From Zasmidium citrigriseum (Eukaryota > Ascomycota > Dothideomycetes > Mycosphaerellales > Mycosphaerellaceae), in NCBI GenBank assembly GCA_002786025.1, contig NHNW01000042.1:62001-126000 (forward strand): a stretch of 64,000 nt of DNA, written 5' to 3'. The notes under the pieces were generated by a model, which was given only the letters and a program-made list of their open reading frames with translations, did not search any database and was not told the DNA's origin. The translations under genes were made by a program, and so were the position numbers. How positions within the stretch are numbered: the first letter of the stretch is position 1; each line of letters starts with the position of its first letter. This document shows positions 33,227 through 44,778 of this stretch, in pieces.

Positions 33227-34454
33227 CCTAAACAGTATTTGGCAGCAAGATGGATTTGCAAATGATTCATGCAAATTTGGACTCCTTCGGAGCATGTATT
33301 CTTGTCATAACCTACTGAGTATGATCTCACAGGGACAACGTTTAGCCTGTTCCATAGCTACTCGAGCTTGCGATGAAGCTCTCAAGCTGACGCCCCATGG
33401 CCGAGGTAAGCAATCATAGCCTGTGTGGTGTACCTTTCTCGCAAAATCGAGCGCTACGTTCGGCGTTGGCCCGTCGGTGACATGCGATTCAGCGTCGGTG
33501 GACTCCCGTACGCTCAAACCGCGGCGAAAGGCCTTCAATATATCGATTCTTGGCTGTACGGCAGGCGGCTACGCCGCTTCGGCTGGCGTCGATTGCTTCG
33601 CCGAACTGAGATACATGGCCGGCCGGGTGAGATAGACGCCTGGTCAACAGCCTGATGGCAACCTCTCTTCTTTCTGATGATGGCGATATGTTCAAGATGA
33701 GCGATTGCTGATGTTGTACAGATGGAAGTTGAACAGAGACGGAAGTTCCAGACCTTCCTCCTTCATCTCGGCAGACACCTTGCCGAAGGTCGAATGCGCT
33801 AGCGCCGAGATCCCTGCTCACGATCAAGCATTGAGCGGTTCGTGCCGGCGCCGTGGCGCCTTCCATGAGCCGCTCGCCGACGAAAGCCAAAGCAGATCTT
33901 TTACCATGGAAGACCCTCACAAAACGAACAACGCTCACTTCACCTCATGGTAACATTGTAAACCTCGAGCAGCTCCCACCCAGCAAGTTCTATCGCCTAC
34001 AGTCTGGGCCCAGACAGCACGCAGCGACTCGAGATACGCTCTTGGACTGACAGGGGTTGCGGCACCAATGCACCATTTCCACGAATCTTAAACGAGCCGC
34101 CGAGCCGCTGGCCGTCTTCAGGAATCACCACCACTGCAAACAGACACGGCCGCTTAATTTAGGTGAGGTCACGACAGAAAACCGTGCTATCATATCGAAA
34201 GCGACAGGCCAGCCCTGTCGCCCCGTGTTTGTGGGACCTGCCTACTTCATCCGCCTGCTTCGCCGTTTCGCTGCGTTCTTCTCTTTTCTTCTTTCCTTCC
34301 CGTTGTTTGCTAACCCCAGCTCAGCCAGTCAGTCGTTTCTGTTTATCTGCTACACGCCTTCAGCGCAGTCGCTCGCTTTTCTGTACAGCTGCTTCTCTTC
34401 GCCTGATACCCACTTTTGATAACGACAGACTTGACTTTCGACACGGCAAACAAA
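33227..34454. other. Divergent promoter region, epoxide hydrolase / GPI-anchored protein
   Basis: 1.2 kb of non-coding DNA. A strong pyrimidine tract (TTCTTCTCTTTTCTTC-like) at about 34276-34300 lies 150 bp before the start of the secreted-protein gene, the usual layout of highly expressed fungal promoters. No other gene seen. Confidence 0.5.
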
Positions 34455-35448
34455 ATGCAGTCTTTCGCAAAGAGATGCGCCTTGGTGCTTGCCACCCTGA
34501 CGGCTGCCACAACAGCTCTCGATGGCATCGTTGCGCCCAGCCAGGTTGAGGCCGGGTCAGAGATCGAGGTCACTTTCCAAGACAGCAATGAGGACCAATA
34601 CCGTGTCTATCTTGCCGCTTCTCTGGCCGGATCCAATGGTCCTACTTGTAAGCAAAACTTTACACTACTCTAGTTGTCCCAAGCTCATATAATCTCCAGG
34701 CTACCTCATCAACTCTACCGAACTTACCGACTCCGTCAACGTGACCATCCCTCCCGGTGTTGGACCATCTGCCGACTACTACAGCATCGCCATCGCCGAC
34801 TTGACGACCGGCCAGCGCGCGACGTATAGCAACCGTTTCAATCTGACCGGAGCCAACGGCGAGTACTCTGACTACGAAGATGCCCTCGGAGGTAGTCCCT
34901 TCTGGAGCGCAGACGACCTTCCTTGCAGCGCGTACTCTTGCGCTAGAGACTGTGCACAAGCCTCTTACCCAGAGGACCTGACCGATGTCGACGCCTACAA
35001 CAACATGAAGCAGTGCATCCTCAAGTGCAACGGCGTCACCCCGGCTACCAGCCAGACCGCACCAGCACATGCCACTTCGACAGTTGCACAAGCCTCGACC
35101 CTGACCGGCAACATGGCCATCATCACCGCCTCTGGAACTACCTTGACCGCAATTGAGACCGAGCGAGTCCAACACGGCAGCACCATCACCGAAGCCATCG
35201 TCGGCGACATGACCATCACTCTCGGCGGCGCCGCTAGAACCGTCGCCAGCGTGGGAGTGAGTCTCGCAACCAACGGTGTCGAAGTCGGCGGCAGCACGAC
35301 GGTCGAGTTCTCCAGCACCACCGCTACCATCGGTGGTCCGACTGCAACCGACGCACAGCTTGCCTCCGAATCCAGTGGAAGCGCAGCCAGCAACAAGTTC
35401 TTCGCCGGTGCGGCAGCAGGTTTCGCCGGTCTGGCCTTCTTCCTGTAA
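34455..35448 (+). CDS. GPI-anchored, Ser/Thr-rich secreted protein
   Basis: Cell-wall or surface protein of 313 residues. Exons 34455..34647 and 34700..35448 are joined across a 52-nt intron that restores the phrase TCYLINSTELTDSV. A signal peptide (1-21, ending TTA) precedes a beta-rich domain starting DGIVAPSQVEAGSEIEVTF, which resembles the N-terminal module of Kre9/Knh1-type wall proteins. A small cysteine-rich block follows, CSAYSCARDCAQ and MKQCILKCNG. The remainder is Ser/Thr/Ala-rich, and the last 17 residues are hydrophobic (FFAGAAAGFAGLAFF), typical of GPI addition after a small-residue site. The strong C+T-rich upstream region suggests high expression. Function beyond wall structure is not evident. 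Confidence 0.85.
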
Positions 35449-36256
35449 ATAATACTCCGCCACAACTTTCATCGCGACAGAATCATCAAACGCAGAAACA
35501 GAAACGATTTCACGAGGGAGCTAGGACGAAGGCTTGGAATTGCTGCTTGTTCTTGGGTTTCGCTTGCGCTTTGTGGATGCAAATGCATGTACTTAACCTG
35601 TGCAGAAAGACAAAAGTACAATATAGATTTACGAATGTAAGATGGACAAAGTATAGTGTATAGACTAATAGATCGAATCTGATTTTAACAAGACAATCTC
35701 CTCCATCTCTGAGATACATGATCCTTGACCGTCTTCATGTGAAGACCGGAAGATGCCGATCGAGATGAACGTGAAATCAAGCTTCAAGCCTCGCGGCTCT
35801 TCCTCCCTAACGGCCGCCACACCCTTCAAGCCTATCTCCAGCCCAAAGCCTTACATTACGCGTCGAACAAGCCAAGAGGTGGAACGTCTGGTCTGGAAGA
35901 CGCCACCATCGAATACCCAACCTTCACGCGAGACTTTGCATCATCACCTCCTTTGATGTTTTTAGCGGTGTGCTTCAGGACGCAGAACAAACCATTCGTT
36001 CAATCGATTCCTACTCTTCTCATGCTTCTTCAACATCAACTAAATTCATCTCCGTAGTCCAGAGGTTATCTGATTCACCTGATGAGAGAGCAGAAAGGGG
36101 AGTCTGGAAATGAAAGAGTACGTCTATTGACAATATTACAAGACCCGTTAATCGACCTGGACAGCAAAACGCCCCTGCTTTCGCTAATGCATGTGAAGAC
36201 TGCAAGATGGATCGGAAATCGAGCTTCGACCTCGTAACGACTGTCGCCTTTCAAGT
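35449..36256. other. Convergent intergenic region with a degenerate repeat
   Basis: 808 bp between converging genes. AT-richer than its surroundings, with short open frames only. Contains the imperfect repeat described separately. Confidence 0.45.
35736..36234. repeat. Two degenerate copies of a short dispersed repeat
   Basis: Copy 1 (35736..35793) and copy 2 (36190..36234) share CATGTGAAGAC followed by AAGATG, and GAAATC-AGCTTC-A-CCTCG with one-base differences. Copy 2 lacks about 12 bp in the middle. They lie about 450 bp apart in the same orientation, and copy 2 sits just beyond the HET gene stop. Origin unknown. Confidence 0.5.
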
Positions 36257-38466
36257 TCAAACAATCCAAATCTTCTTCCTCCGACACATCGCCCGACCAG
36301 TCCTCGTCCTACCCATAATAATATTCCCCACCCCAAAACGTCGCCAATCAGACCCCGCGGGCTCAAGCAAGAGGCAAGTGGCATTCCACCACATCGTCCT
36401 GTCCGGGTCCTCAGTGAGCAGGGCGACAGTACAGCGCTTCTTCATCTTGACACCCTCGTCCATGTCGTCGAGATCCGTTCTCATGTAGATTCGCCGAAAA
36501 GGGAAACCATCGATGGACAGGTAATCGCGGTCCCAGAACCGCGCCCCGATCCCGGACCAGTTGTCGCGGATGTGCAGCGTTCCTTTGGCGACGCGGGTCG
36601 CGATTTGGAGTCTTCCGATCTTGCGGATGTCTGGCTCGATGGTGTCTGTTGAAGATGGCAGGACGAAGATTTGCCCGACAGTTTCCTCCTCGTCTGGCGC
36701 GGACGGCATTCGCACGCCTTTGCTCATCGACGTCCACGACCATGAAGGGGCCAGATGGTCAGGATTGCGGCCTTTGTGCCACTTTTTCCACGTAAGGGAG
36801 CGACAGAAGTCCGTCTTCCAATGCCCATACAGGTGGGTATCACCGTACTGTCTTTCGAAGGCACGCACGAGGCCTGAAAATGCAGCGAGGCGGTCCGTGG
36901 CTCTGGTCAAGTCACAAAATGAATAGTCCCGCATCACCTTGTACCAAGCATCTCTGGCCTCGTCGGCGTTGACGGAGGTGGGGCTTTCTTGAGGCCCACT
37001 GGTTACGCCATCCTCGGTGCAGGTCTTCTCATGGCATTGCCAAATCATGCGGGCTGAAGTGAAGTGAATAACTCGCCGGGAAAGCAGCCTCTCTTGGACT
37101 GTCCAACCTCTTGATGTAAGTGGTTCTCCCGTCAGGTGACCTCCTCGAGCGTTGGAGTGGTTGCTAGTGAGGTCCGTTATCCCGTGGTAGGCAGGCCCTG
37201 ACAAATAGACTGGATATTGAGTCCCTTCGTGAGAGATACTGCCACAGCATGCTCGCATGATGCATGGCAGTTCCCTCTTCGACAAAAAGCCCTGTGTAGT
37301 GTCCGTTGCATTGGAGGCGCTGATCGTTAAGATGGCGTTGCCATAAACCTGGTCCATTTTCGCACTTTCGACTCGCCAGTCCGCCAGACTGTCCTGGAGG
37401 ATACACAATGCGTCTATCCAGAGATATTGAATTCCGAGTCTCCGTGCGAGGAAGATGGCATCTTTGTACGTCTGTGGCAGCGAGCTTTCGTCGAGTCCCT
37501 GTCGAAACACTTCAAGCAGAGGTTGCGTAAGTTTGAAGCCTGTGTATTTTCCCCAACAGTAACTCAGCGCTATGTAATGCCCTGACTTGACAGGCTCTTC
37601 CGACGTGACATGCAGGCGAAGAGTTGGAGTCTTGTCTGTACCGACGTCGAGGACACGAGTGGGGAGTCGTTCAAAGGACTGACTAGCGCATCGAGGGTGA
37701 TCTGCGCACTCGCGAAGCCATCTACCCATGATCGAGAGTGCCTCATCATCTCTGGGGCTTCTTTGCGCGAATCTGATACTGGCCGGATAGGTACCGTCAA
37801 CATCATCTACAAGATCGTCAGCGGATATGCAATATTGTCCCAAAGGAATAACGGCAGCGAACCAATCAACGGCGTCAGCGCAAACGAGGCGAGATACGCA
37901 AAAGCAGGTGACCCAGAAGGAGAGCGTTTCCCAGCCATGAGTTGAATCGTGTCATGATCTGTAGCCCCACGAAAGTACAGCTGCTCAGCCACGCCAAAAA
38001 ATTCCAATTGAACGACCCCATCCAGAGCAGTCGCCAGGTCGGCCTCTTCCCGTGTGTTTCTGTGATATCCATGGCGGGCGTGCCATCGAAGAATGTTACA
38101 TATATGACATCTCGAATCCGCCGATAGAAACTCCATGACGGGACGCCTGCTGTCGCTGCTAACGTCCCATCCGGACTCATTGCCCCCGAAGTGAGGCGAG
38201 CCACCATCTCCACGTGCACGCGCGATGACAGTGGCGAGGAAGTCTTTACAGATGCAATTCTCATCAGTCGCTGGGGATTCCTCAAAGGCGACTTTGGATG
38301 TTTCGGAAAGACGCCGCAGAGGCGGCTCGAATTGCTCTGGCGTACGGTCAAACAGGGCGACGAAGTCGGATACCGTGTCGTCAACTGGTAGCCAGTCGTA
38401 TGGAAGTTTTCTTCCTCGCGCCGTTTCGCGTTGTTGGCGCTCGAGAGCCTTGCTAGGGAAGGGCAT
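36257..38466 (-). CDS. HET-domain protein (heterokaryon incompatibility family)
   Basis: Protein of the HET family, several members of which trigger cell death when incompatible hyphae fuse. Two frames join across an intron at 37807..37862 (56 nt, donor GTTCGC, branch-like GCTGAC, acceptor TTGTAG), giving about 717 residues. The N-terminal part has a possible metal-binding cluster (CICKD, then CHICNILRWHA), common ahead of HET domains. The HET domain spans roughly residues 278-420, with YIALSYCWG, LPQTYKDAI, LGIQYLWIDALCILQD and YGNAILTISAS. The C-terminal half contains RGWTVQERLLSRRVIHF and WSWTSMSKGV, also usual for the family. The start at 38466 is the first ATG of the frame; an upstream exon cannot be excluded. 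Which allele or partner it responds to cannot be told. Confidence 0.85.
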
Positions 38467-38937
38467 CGGCGCTCGAGTTGTATCAACTTGAACGTCCTTC
38501 CATGCCGCTTGCAAGGAGCGACGTCGTACTTTCTCAGCTGCAAAGCCAAGGACCAAGCGAAGACAACTGCACTAAATCAGCAGGGGCGACTGGATGCTGT
38601 GGATACCTTTGCTCCGTGTTGCACGGCGGTGAGGATAGGCCAAAGGCCATTGAACCAATTGTTGCTCTTCTCATTCTAAAAGTCACTACATCTCAACTCT
38701 GTTCTGTAATCTCAGCCAATCTAGAAAAAAGCGGTGGACGGAAGGGGGTATACTTTCGATCTTCCAACAAACAATGCACACAAAAGACAATCCACCTCGA
38801 ACTTTTCACCTCGTGTCAGCGAGGCACAATCCTCACTCATGCACTCCTGTTCCGTGCATCTTTGTCATCCGTAATAATATTACACATTACCTTTCTCTTC
38901 TGTTCTTCTCTCTTCAAACATATTAGACGTCGCCCGA
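38467..38937. other. Intergenic region upstream of the HET gene
   Basis: 471 bp, containing the HET gene promoter side and the 3' flank of the large disordered-protein gene. The last 100 bp before 38938 are pyrimidine-rich on the + strand. Nothing else recognised. Confidence 0.45.
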
Positions 38938-41900
38938 TCAGTCGTTCAACCCAAAAGCCCTCCTCAACATCCCAAACTTCTTCTTCTTGCCCGTCCGACG
39001 GCTGTACACGGCGCCTCGTTGAGGTGCCTCGCCGTCCATCCCTTCGTCACCGGCGACGTCGAAGCGTACGACACTATTGTTGGCGCCATCGCTGGTTGTC
39101 GGTCGATCAGCGCCACCGGCTAAATGGTCAGGGATCTTGGGGACGGCAGGCGGCAGTGGCCAGTTGTCTCGATCGGAGGCAGAGAAGGGCTCGCTCGTGG
39201 CGGGCGGAGCTGTTGCATTAGAATAGTTCGAATCGCCACGCTTCATGCGAGTTCGCTGCGGAACTTGTTGGCCAGATGTGCGTCGCATGAGCTTCCCATT
39301 CGGGCTCGCGATTGGGCTTTGTGGCCTTGCGTCGGTGTTTGTCGTCGGACTCGAAGCGACATTGACTTCGCTAGCTGCGGTTGGAATCTGGGGCACAGAC
39401 GCAGTACTATTGCGGTTCCGACGGAGAATGCTGCCCATGAAGCTGCGCTTCCTCTTCTCAGGTGTAGCCTCCATGTCTTCAACCTTTGACTTGGGTTCTG
39501 CGGCGTCTTGTCGAAGGCTTCCGTTACGTAGGGCTGAACCTTGGTTGCTGTCTTGGCTGGTTGGTTCGGCAATACCAAGCTTCTTGCGAGCAGCCTCCAT
39601 TGCCTTGTCAACATCAGCCGAGTTGGGAACCAGCGGCGTGCTCATCTTTTCACGTCTCCGTGACGCCTTGCGTGGATCGTCTTCATCTTCTTCGTCTTCC
39701 AGATCAGTGGAGTCGCCGTCGTTCTGGCCCTGCCTGCGGGGAATGCCACGGACAGGGGTGAGGTCGGCTGGTATGAAAACGTCATCGTCCTCATCGTCCG
39801 AATCAGTGAAGCGACTCTTGAAGAATCCTCGCTTGGGTCGTTCATTCTCGTCCTCGTCGTCAGAATCTGCAAATCGCGACTTGAACTTCGATCCTGTCGA
39901 AGGCTGCGTGCTTGCAGGCCTGCCACCCATGCGCTGCGGTGGTCCGTTGCGCATCGTCATTCGAGGCCCGGCATCAACGGACGATCCACGAATTGATTGT
40001 CTTACTTCTTCCCCTCGCTTCTTCCGGCCAAACAGAGATCCTGTAGGAGATAACGATCGAATGCTGAAAGAGTCGCGGCCTTTACCACGTGGCGGCTCAG
40101 GTGACGTTGGACGCTGACTTCTCATGGGCGGAGCCGGCTCTGCTTCGACAGGTCCGCCACGCATACTGCGCTTCATGGTATACCTGCCGGCATCTGCCTT
40201 CGAACGACGCTTCTTCTTGAAGCTGCTTTCTGAGTCAGAGTCGTGAGAGAGCTCTTTCTGCAGCTTGGCAGACATGACCGGAGCCTGCTGTGCTTTGGGT
40301 TTTGGTGGTGGAGGCTTTGGTTGCGTCGTGGTCGGTGGCATCTTAGGAAAGGCCGAATCTTGTGGACCAGATCCAGGCATCCCAGACATACTCAGCTGCC
40401 CCGATGATCCCGGCCTCATGGTGCCCTTCTGGAGGATGCCTTTCGGTTGAGCAGGTTGCTGTTGTTGCGAGCGCGCTGGTGAGGCGTTGCCACGAAGCGA
40501 CGAGGCCATTCCACCACCAGCTCCCCCATTACGCATCGACCGTCGCATATGGACTTCACCATCAGCTGGGGCAGGGGCAGGAGTCGGCTCCGGTTGTGCA
40601 CGCATGGTCTTCTTCAGAGCCGGCTTGGCAGGTTGCGGTGGTGGCTTTGCGGCTGCAACAGCTGGAGCAGTTGTCGTCGTCTTCTTCTTTGGTTTCCTCA
40701 CAGGTGCAGGCCGAGCCTCGTCGTCAGAGGAAAGATGGTCACGCTCAATCTGCTCGCGTTGTTGTTGACTGAGCTTGGACCAATATGCGGTTGCTTCGCT
40801 CCAGTCGCCACTTCCCTTGCCTTCATTCTCGCCCACCTTTTCCATTCTCTTCGAAGCCCGTTGAGCGGTCGGACTCTCCGGTGGAGACGTCACCGCGTCT
40901 TTGGATTTCCCAGCTGCGGAGGAGCTAATAACGGGGCTGACGGCAATAGCGTCAAGAGAAGCGAACCCGCCGTTGTCCATTTCGGACAGGTCTTCGGCCG
41001 CGTCGCTGAACTCTGCGCTGTCGTCACTGTTGTCTTCGTCGATAGCATCGAGAGCAGGAGAAGCTGGCTGTGGGCTCGAGTAGATGACTGGCTCGTCCGG
41101 CACGGTAGCAAGCTTATCCTGGCTTTCAATGGTGGCAGCTGTTGCAGTAGCAGCTCCAGCTGACGTAGCCTCGGCCTCGTTCTCGTCGTCGCCATCCCAT
41201 CCGCCGGGCACATTGATCTCAAAGGAGGCTTTTGGTTTAGGTGATTGCTCGCCGTCGTCAGACAGGGTCTTGCGCTCTTCTTCTGCTCCTGGAGTTGGAG
41301 GCAGCAAGTTAATGGCAGGTACATCGGAATCGTCGTTTTTGTCTGCCTCTGGTCCTGCGGCAAAGTCCCTGACCTTTGTCTGTTGATTCTGTTCAGCGGT
41401 AGCATCAGGCTTCACCTCGTTGAGGGTCGTTGGCTGGGCAGGCGTGCCGGTAGCCATGGGTTCCCCTAAATCGTCGCTGTCGTCGCTCACGTAGCCTGCA
41501 GCTTCTGAAGTCTCTTTACTCGTCACCTCAGGGGCGATTGGTTGCGACTTCGCTTCGTCGGCATTCTTGAGGATGCCGCCAATGGCATGATCATTGCTCA
41601 CGTCGTGTCTTTCCGGGGCCATTTCCGTCACCTTCTCTGGCACGTCGTGAGTCACTCTTTGATTGCGAACACTTCCAAAACTCGGTAGGGCAGGTCGCGG
41701 TCTCATCAACTCGTCGTCGTCCACGTCATCGACGATCGGTCGCATAATCGACTTCGGTGTAGCGGCCGCAGTCGGCGGGTCAATCTCATGCGGCTGCTCA
41801 TCAAAGCTGACCCTCACAGACTTCTTCTTCCTGCCAGTGAATGCATCCTGCGAGGCTTGAGATGTGTTGTCGGACGTCTCACTGATCGGCGATTTGGGCG

Positions 41901-43491
41901 CAGGCGAAAAGTTGGCGAGGGGAGAGTTTGTACGAATCGAAGACACTGGAGAGTGCGAATGCTTCAGCGCGGGCTTAGCAGGCGAAACATCACGTGGCGG
42001 TGGATCGTGTCGTGTGGCCTCGATCACAGGAGAGGGTGAGAAGTGGATGCGGCTTGGGCTGGGAGATGTGGACTTCCCAGTGCCACCTCTACCTCTCGAT
42101 GCGCTGTCAAGAGCACCTCGTGGAATGTCGAGGCTTGATGATCGTTGTTTGGAGCTGGCTGGTGCAACGTACGACTTGGCGGGACCAGCGGATTTTTGGG
42201 TTGTGGCACCCAGATCGGAGCCTGCAACACTGCCATCTTCGTCTTCTGGCTCTTCACGTACTACAGACGGCTGTTTGTGTAAGCCGCCTTTGGAAGCCCC
42301 TATCGTTGGGGACAAGCGAGCAGGATTTCGTGGAGGAGGCTGCAAGTCGGTGTCCAGACCCAAACGCTGATTCTGAGATGGAGCTTTTGGAGTTGCTAAC
42401 GGGACAATGGTCCGAGTGTGAGGGTCATAGGTACCAGGCGTGGGAGCAGCAGGTTGCCATGTGGTGGGAGAAGGAGGCTCAGGCGATGTGGTAGCAACAG
42501 GCTGGGCTCTCGGCTTCGCAACGAACGTTCTGCTGTTCGGATCGTAGACCATGATAGCGTCTGCAGCTTCATATGACGCTCCAGACGTTCCAGCAGCTGC
42601 CGGCTGTTGATTCGATCGATTCAAAAAGCTTCCCTGCGCAGAAGTCGCGCTGTTATCCTTCTTCACAGGTTGGCCTGCAGCAGCCTGTATTCTCGCAATC
42701 TTTTGCTCAAGAGCTAGCTCTTTCGGCGTCTTCTGCGGCTCGCTTGGTACTGGGATGGATTCTGAGAACCAATTACCGGGACCATGTGTATATTGCTTGT
42801 CCGTTGTCGGCGATACCGGACTACTAGGCTGCGAGTTTATGGGGCGTGAAAAGTTCACATTGCGGTTGCTGTCTGTTCGTTCCAACTCTTCATTGACGTT
42901 CGATAGCCGCTTGCCGGTTCGAGAGCTCGATGGTGGAGGCATGCTGTTTCGGTCCATACTGGCAGCTCTGCCGGCACCACGGCCTGCGGGAGTTGGGGAG
43001 ATGACTCGCTGTGGCGGATCCATGCTTGAAGACCGTTGATGCTGCTTCGGTATTGATTTTGGGATAGCTGGGACTGGTGGTGCGTCGACGGCTGGAGAGG
43101 CGGCGCCATTTGCTCTGCCTGGTGATGGCGACCTAAAGGTACGCTCGCTCATCGACCCTCCACTATCGCGTCGTTGCAGGCCACCTCGGGCAGGTACTCC
43201 TCCTCTGCCATTTGTAACGATAGAGCCACTGCCGATGGAAGATACAGAGCCTCGTCTAACCATACGCTTTGTCTGGACGGTGCCGACAGGCTCGGGGGTA
43301 GTGGTCATAGATCGCAGGGCGGCAGCGGCGGCAGCTGAGGATAACGAGCCACTGGAAGGCGGTCTCTTGAGAAATGCTTGACTGGCAGCGACGGCGGCAT
43401 TGGAGGTGGTATTTCGGTCGAGGGGCGCCTGGGAGTGGATGCTCGCGCGGCTGGCGCTGCTCCCGCGGCGACGCGAGAACATGCTGGGCAT
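38938..43491 (-). CDS. Large disordered protein with basic C-terminal end, SEG1-like candidate
   Basis: One exon of 1517 codons encoding an almost wholly low-complexity protein rich in Ser, Pro, Ala and acidic runs. Ordered-looking islands are few: the N-terminus MPSMFSRRRGSSASRASIHS, FLKRPPSSGSL, GPGNWFSESIPVPSEP with KTPKELALEQKIARIQAAA, and WSEATAYWSKLSQQQREQIERDHL. The C-terminal region carries two copies of an SRFADSDDEDE / SRFTDSDDEDD motif, KAMEAARKKLGIAE, then RRNRNS and finally RRTGKKKKFGMLRRAFGLND. A basic amphipathic end could bind membrane. The overall plan reminds me of filamentous-fungal SEG1/SegA eisosome proteins, but this is from memory of their general character and is uncertain. 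A second in-frame ATG lies 3 codons downstream (43482) and may be the true start. Confidence 0.7.
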   Translation of the reverse strand: MPSMFSRRRGSSASRASIHSQAPLDRNTTSNAAVAASQAFLKRPPSSGSLSSAAAAAALRSMTTTPEPVGTVQTKRMVRRGSVSSIGSGSIVTNGRGGVPARGGLQRRDSGGSMSERTFRSPSPGRANGAASPAVDAPPVPAIPKSIPKQHQRSSSMDPPQRVISPTPAGRGAGRAASMDRNSMPPPSSSRTGKRLSNVNEELERTDSNRNVNFSRPINSQPSSPVSPTTDKQYTHGPGNWFSESIPVPSEPQKTPKELALEQKIARIQAAAGQPVKKDNSATSAQGSFLNRSNQQPAAAGTSGASYEAADAIMVYDPNSRTFVAKPRAQPVATTSPEPPSPTTWQPAAPTPGTYDPHTRTIVPLATPKAPSQNQRLGLDTDLQPPPRNPARLSPTIGASKGGLHKQPSVVREEPEDEDGSVAGSDLGATTQKSAGPAKSYVAPASSKQRSSSLDIPRGALDSASRGRGGTGKSTSPSPSRIHFSPSPVIEATRHDPPPRDVSPAKPALKHSHSPVSSIRTNSPLANFSPAPKSPISETSDNTSQASQDAFTGRKKKSVRVSFDEQPHEIDPPTAAATPKSIMRPIVDDVDDDELMRPRPALPSFGSVRNQRVTHDVPEKVTEMAPERHDVSNDHAIGGILKNADEAKSQPIAPEVTSKETSEAAGYVSDDSDDLGEPMATGTPAQPTTLNEVKPDATAEQNQQTKVRDFAAGPEADKNDDSDVPAINLLPPTPGAEEERKTLSDDGEQSPKPKASFEINVPGGWDGDDENEAEATSAGAATATAATIESQDKLATVPDEPVIYSSPQPASPALDAIDEDNSDDSAEFSDAAEDLSEMDNGGFASLDAIAVSPVISSSAAGKSKDAVTSPPESPTAQRASKRMEKVGENEGKGSGDWSEATAYWSKLSQQQREQIERDHLSSDDEARPAPVRKPKKKTTTTAPAVAAAKPPPQPAKPALKKTMRAQPEPTPAPAPADGEVHMRRSMRNGGAGGGMASSLRGNASPARSQQQQPAQPKGILQKGTMRPGSSGQLSMSGMPGSGPQDSAFPKMPPTTTQPKPPPPKPKAQQAPVMSAKLQKELSHDSDSESSFKKKRRSKADAGRYTMKRSMRGGPVEAEPAPPMRSQRPTSPEPPRGKGRDSFSIRSLSPTGSLFGRKKRGEEVRQSIRGSSVDAGPRMTMRNGPPQRMGGRPASTQPSTGSKFKSRFADSDDEDENERPKRGFFKSRFTDSDDEDDDVFIPADLTPVRGIPRRQGQNDGDSTDLEDEEDEDDPRKASRRREKMSTPLVPNSADVDKAMEAARKKLGIAEPTSQDSNQGSALRNGSLRQDAAEPKSKVEDMEATPEKRKRSFMGSILRRNRNSTASVPQIPTAASEVNVASSPTTNTDARPQSPIASPNGKLMRRTSGQQVPQRTRMKRGDSNYSNATAPPATSEPFSASDRDNWPLPPAVPKIPDHLAGGADRPTTSDGANNSVVRFDVAGDEGMDGEAPQRGAVYSRRTGKKKKFGMLRRAFGLND

Positions 43492-44778
43492 ATTGATGGA
43501 CAGCGACGGCGAGGCCTGTCGCCAGGACAGGGAGCTGGCGGAGGAGATGGGCTCGATATCAAGGCTGCGGCGGTCGGACGGTCGCGGATATGCGGCTTAG
43601 AAGAGGTGTCAAAGCATGCTGTCGGTGGTGATGCAGGATCTGGGCGCAAGGCGTGTGATTGGAGAAACGAGCAACACGACGCAGCACACCAAAATAGAGA
43701 ATAAATGGACAGTGAATCGTGAAATGCAGATCAAGGAGTGACGAGATTACGGGCGGTCTGGGGCGGCGCGCAGCAAGAAGGAGGAGCTGTACCAGAGCAA
43801 AGCACAGGGCGAGGTGGTTGATGATGCTGAGTTGGGATGCCGCGGAGAGAGCACCCATGTTTGTTCGCCCTCGTCGCCGACCGTGCTCTGGAGCTACGAA
43901 ATAGCCTTTGCGCCATTTGGAAAAGCAGGATTCGGTGGAATGACTTCAATACTGCCACAGGCCAGCACATCGATTATCTTTTCATCCATCAAGCAGTACA
44001 GCAGTCTCCAGCATGCGCATGTGAGACAGGGACGAGTGGTGGTGATGTGGTCAATGTCTCAATCCCTGTTCGCCATGCCGGACCGTGGTCCTCGCTCGCA
44101 TTGCCCCAAGCCGTGCACCGCGCAAATGACAATCAACAAGTCCGCCATCCCGGGTTCCTCAAAGCTCTGTTTCGACCTCACCTCCTGCTTGTCCTGCTTG
44201 CTCATCACTGGTACATACCTTGATACCACAGAGCTCCCGCGCTCCATATGCCCGTCTGGCGGATAGACTTCCACGGTCACCGAGGCCATCTCGACCCCAC
44301 GCCGCAGCAGCAGAAAGTGGGAATCTGGAGCTCCAACCTGTCGCGTGCATGAACGACTTCTCATCAAGCACCACACAACCTGCTGCTAGGTGAAGGATCA
44401 CAGCTTGCGATACTCCTTCACGTCAGCCACACCAGAGGATCCGCGCCTCACTCCATGGACTTCCGCTGACTGTCGACATTGGCCTGATGACCCATCCCTC
44501 GCCATGTACTTGTACTTGCCGCCCGCAGCCTTCGTGCAGACCATTGACAAAACCAGCACGCAGTGTGTATTGTTCAGTCACCAATCACGCAATCAACACC
44601 GCACTCACGCGCCTGCCAAGCTGAGCGTGACCATAATGGAGGACTGGTGGGTAGGTGGTCATTAAGGTGACCATCAAAGTCGCTTCGGCTTTCCATCAAC
44701 ATCATCATATGTTCTTTCTCATCATTATGCATTCCTACACCAACCCCTCACCCCTCAATCAAGCAGAAAACCCTCAAG
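43492..44778. other. Divergent promoter region, disordered protein / F-box gene
   Basis: 1.29 kb of non-coding DNA between divergent starts. Short open frames on both strands without family resemblance. Confidence 0.5.

Noticed and set aside
39245..40117. 290-codon + strand frame opposite the large disordered protein
   Set aside because: Antisense shadow arising from Ser/Asp-rich codons (poly-Ser on the other strand); no independent support.
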